A DNA stretch of 64,000 bases from Coleofasciculus sp937127375 (GTDB lineage Bacteria > Cyanobacteriota > Cyanobacteriia > Cyanobacteriales > Coleofasciculaceae). Every line of letters begins with the position of its first letter. Within the stretch, counting starts at the first letter, position 1. The translations under genes and the position numbers were made by a program. Below, piece by piece: positions 61,573-64,000 of the stretch. The notes under the pieces were generated by a model that was not told the DNA's origin, did not search any database, and saw only the letters and a list, made by a program, of their open reading frames with translations. Location of the stretch: the NCBI GenBank assembly GCA_040218875.1, contig JAVJQP010000014.1; one strand, 5' to 3'.

Positions 61573-62598
61573 TTAATCTTCCTTTAATCGTTCCAAGAAT
61601 ACCTGATAGTTCTGAGACTGGGAACCAAATACATAGTCGGGTGACGTAATTGTCATGTCACTCCCACCCGTATTTCTTAGATGATTAACAGCCGCCAGCA
61701 ACATTCTTTGCTCAACGACAATCGTCACCGCATACCAATCCTTTTCTTCCTTAGAATAAACCTTGGCAATCGTGGGTCCTCGTAACCCAGTTAAACCGCT
61801 TAATTCACTATGATTGACCAAATAGTTGCCAATCTCATCGGCTGACTTACCGCGAACATTCGCCGTGATCGAGACATATTTTTTGGCATTCAGATTTGCC
61901 TCAATTAATTCCAAGATGGTTTTCGTTGTATCCAGTTTTGTGGGATCGTCTTGGAGGAGGCGTTTATTACCAATGAGACAGGCTTGGGACTTTAACAGTG
62001 TACCACCAGCAATCCGCTTCAAGCGGTTTTCTCGCAGGGTGGTTCCCGTGCTGGTAACATCGGCAATCATGTCCGCATAACCCATACTGGGCGCGGCTTC
62101 CATTGCTCCTTGGACGGAGACGAGAGAAAAGTTGACAATTAGCTTTTCATACAACCAATCTCTGGTCAGATTGGGATATTTCGTGGCAATTCTTAGGGTT
62201 TTACCTTTTTCTTTAAATAGAAGGGTAAGTTCGGCTAAATCTTCAATCGAGGAGACATCCACCCAACTTTCGGGAACAGCTAATACCAGTTCGCATTTAC
62301 CGTAACCCAAACGGTCATGAATAACCACGACATTATCATGACCCACGCCTTCTTCACAGACGACATCATAGCCAGTAATTCCTAGGTCAACGCTACCTTC
62401 TTCAACTTTGGTGAAAATATCAGCAGCTCGTTGGAAAAGTACATTAATTTGAGGGAGTGAAGGAATCGAGCCGAAATATTGGCGATCGCTCGGTCTAAAG
62501 ACACTCATTCCACAGGCTGACAGGAGGCTGCTTGTCGAGCGTTCCAGCGCTCCTTTACTGGGGAGAGCGAGGCGCACGGGTGATTGGTAATTTGTCAT
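61573..62598 (-). CDS. hisG: ATP phosphoribosyltransferase, long form
   Basis: About 341 residues, the first enzyme of histidine synthesis. The catalytic domain has RLALPSKGALERST, VDLGITGYDVV and ADMIADVTSTGTTLREN. A C-terminal domain of about 95 residues (KKYVSITANVRGKSADEIGN ... WYAVTIVVEQRML) matches the HisG_C regulatory domain of the long form, which senses histidine by itself. Start ATG 62598 is preferred; ATG 62619 lies in a TCATTGG repeat tract. It lies 78 bp downstream of a HisRS-like gene. Confidence 0.92.
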   Translation of the reverse strand: MTNYQSPVRLALPSKGALERSTSSLLSACGMSVFRPSDRQYFGSIPSLPQINVLFQRAADIFTKVEEGSVDLGITGYDVVCEEGVGHDNVVVIHDRLGYGKCELVLAVPESWVDVSSIEDLAELTLLFKEKGKTLRIATKYPNLTRDWLYEKLIVNFSLVSVQGAMEAAPSMGYADMIADVTSTGTTLRENRLKRIAGGTLLKSQACLIGNKRLLQDDPTKLDTTKTILELIEANLNAKKYVSITANVRGKSADEIGNYLVNHSELSGLTGLRGPTIAKVYSKEEKDWYAVTIVVEQRMLLAAVNHLRNTGGSDMTITSPDYVFGSQSQNYQVFLERLKED

Positions 62599-62640
62599 TG
62601 GTGATTTGTCATTGGTCATTCGTCATTGGTCATTTGTGAT
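62580..62640 (+). repeat. TCATTGG/TCATTCG tandem repeat at hisG start
   Basis: Units of seven to ten bases (TCATTGG, TTTGTCATTGG, TCATTCG) overlap the alternative hisG starts, so the repeat may have added or moved start codons. Confidence 0.65.
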
Positions 62641-62675
62641 ACCCGCTTCTGAAAAAAAGCAAGCACCATCATTTG

Positions 62676-64000
62676 TCAAGTTATCCGGCTTAATCGATCA
62701 TGAATATACTTGGCGGCGTCGCTTACGGTTAACTGCTGCTGTTCTCCGGAATCCATCTGCTTGAGTACAACATTTGACGCTTGTCGTTCCTCTGAACCCA
62801 CGAGAATGGTGTAGGGAATGCCTTGTTTGTTGGCGTATTGAAAGTTACTGGAAACACTTTTGCCTCTAAGATCCATGGCTACAGCTAATCCCATCTGTCG
62901 TAACTGTTGGGCAACGCCAATGGCATAACCAGCATCATCTTGACTGACAGGAACAACTAAAGCATCCATCTGTCGCTGTACTTGCCAAACTTTGCCCTCG
63001 GCTTCTAGGGCTAATCTTAGCCGTTCCATCCCGTAGGAAAAGCCGGTAGCTGGGGTATCTTGGCGTCCGCCGAAGGTTCCCACTAAATCATCATATCGAC
63101 CGCCGCCGCAGATTTGTCGCTCCTGTTTGCCTGCGCCATGATAAATTTCAAAAATCATGCCTGTATAGTATTGCAATCCTCGGCTAAGTCCTAAATCCAG
63201 GCTAATTTGACTAGAATCTAGATCGTAGAATTCTAATGTCTTAATAATCTCACGCAGTTGCTCAAGTCCAGCATCATCGATACCATGGGCAGTGAGAAGA
63301 GTTTGGGCTTCTTTTAAGACTTCCGTGGGTTCTCCTACCAGTTGTCCCAGTTGACTCATAAACTCTAGCGCCTTACTGACTCTCTCAGTTTGATCTTGGC
63401 GTTTTATTTTAGTCAGCAGGCGATCAACAATTTCCTGGGCGTCGCGATTACCCGCCAATTCAATGTTCATGCTGTCTAGGAGATCCAGAATCGCAGTTTG
63501 GGCGTCGGATTCTGCCATTCCCTGAAAGAGTTGACTCAACCGTTGGCTGTGGACTGTTTCTGGGTTAGTCTGTTCTGGACTCAGTTGGGGGTTAGAGGTA
63601 TAGAGGGCAAAAGCGGGATAGATATCACACAAACGCTGTTCGACGGCGGATTTGCCTTCCTTGCGTAAAATTTCCATATTGGTTAGCAAGAAGCTACGCA
63701 AGCGACTTTCGAGCTGGAGGTTATCCAGAAATTTAGAGATTACACCAATATGACCCAGGACAATTCGACACCCGCTTAATCCTAAACGATTTAACCCTTG
63801 GGATGCGATCGCGATAATTTCAGCATCTGCCATCGCCCCTGTCGCGCCAATCAGTTCAATCCCCATCTGGTTAAACTGGCGGTAGCGTTCTTTTTGGGGA
63901 CGTTCGTAGCGGAAAGCCGAACCCGCATAGTAGAGGCGAATGGGTTGAGGAACGCCTTGCAGGTTGTCTACATAAGCGCGGACAACCGAGGCGGTAAATT
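62676..64000 (-). CDS. hisS: Histidyl-tRNA synthetase-like protein, 5' end beyond window
   Basis: About 440 residues visible; the frame is still open at position 64000. Class II synthetase motif 2 is clear (YYAGSAFRYERPQKERYRQF), the histidine-binding motif reads SRGLQYYTGMIFEIY (Gln where most enzymes have Asp), GGGRYDDLVGTFGG is motif-like, motif 3 is GFSYGMERLRLAL, and a C-terminal anticodon-binding domain (MDALVVPVSQDDAGY onward) is present, which HisZ lacks. It precedes hisG. It could be a true HisRS or a paralogue working with hisG. Confidence 0.82.
   Translation of the reverse strand, partial: FTASVVRAYVDNLQGVPQPIRLYYAGSAFRYERPQKERYRQFNQMGIELIGATGAMADAEIIAIASQGLNRLGLSGCRIVLGHIGVISKFLDNLQLESRLRSFLLTNMEILRKEGKSAVEQRLCDIYPAFALYTSNPQLSPEQTNPETVHSQRLSQLFQGMAESDAQTAILDLLDSMNIELAGNRDAQEIVDRLLTKIKRQDQTERVSKALEFMSQLGQLVGEPTEVLKEAQTLLTAHGIDDAGLEQLREIIKTLEFYDLDSSQISLDLGLSRGLQYYTGMIFEIYHGAGKQERQICGGGRYDDLVGTFGGRQDTPATGFSYGMERLRLALEAEGKVWQVQRQMDALVVPVSQDDAGYAIGVAQQLRQMGLAVAMDLRGKSVSSNFQYANKQGIPYTILVGSEERQASNVVLKQMDSGEQQQLTVSDAAKYIHDRLSRIT

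Overview
The window is chromosomal DNA from a cyanobacterium. The evidence is a beta-carboxysome operon (ccmK2-K1-L-M-N-O) divergent from ndhF4/ndhD4 of the CO2-uptake NDH-1 complex, a DesB-type desaturase, a urea ABC transporter (urtABCDE) behind an NtcA-type promoter, many HIP1 octamers (GCGATCGC), and short tandem repeats of the 'gggaaca' kind. No species can be named safely; repeat load and gene content suggest a large-genome filamentous lineage.

Layout. 0.2-9.5 kb: CO2 concentration, with ndhD4-ndhF4 on the minus strand and the ccm genes on the plus strand. 9.7-10.8 kb: a CmpR/CbbR-like LysR regulator with a nested inverted repeat on its own promoter. 10.8-19 kb: mixed housekeeping genes (orphan OppC-like permease, HD protein, tRNA-Gly, ZIP transporter, alpha/beta hydrolase, SLH protein, SmtB-type repressor). 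19.4-26.4 kb: argC, an SLC12-like transporter and a UPF0182 membrane protein. 26.5-27.6 kb: a broken tyrosine recombinase beside tRNA-Thr and tRNA-Tyr. 27.7-34.4 kb: urtABCDE, whose urtD carries a C-terminal TerB-like domain and is separated from urtE by a repeat array. 34.7-42.3 kb: a sensor kinase, small unknowns, an HNH nuclease, a DUF3727 protein and mltG. 42.4-49.5 kb: a minus-strand surface-sugar cluster (glucose-1-phosphate cytidylyltransferase, an SDR, three related methyltransferases, a GT2). 49.9-51.9 kb: yqeG and proB. 51.9-55.7 kb: an accessory patch with decayed toxin genes, two proteins with HEPN-type R-N-x3-H motifs, an antitoxin-like gene and a coupled DUF5674 pair. 55.8-64 kb: ilvA, a Uma2 protein, a GST, a nonsense-mutated ParE toxin, desB, a long-form hisG and a HisRS-like gene that runs off the end.

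How genes work together. The left end is a carbon-concentrating locus: NDH-1 turns CO2 into bicarbonate and the ccm proteins build the shell and core of the carboxysome. urtABCDE imports urea under nitrogen control. The sugar cluster probably makes a methylated surface sugar.

Intergenic DNA is rich in dispersed elements. At least four families recur: (1) GGGCGGGTTT...AAACCCGCCCC elements, sometimes in 71-bp or 90-bp tandem arrays; (2) a 107-132 bp MITE with about 20-bp terminal inverted repeats (TAAGCTGT...GCATTTAAA); (3) 20-28 bp palindromes around AGACGT...ACGTCT; (4) heptamer tandem repeats. No CRISPR array, rRNA or intact transposase was seen. All calls come from reading the sequence; no database search was run.
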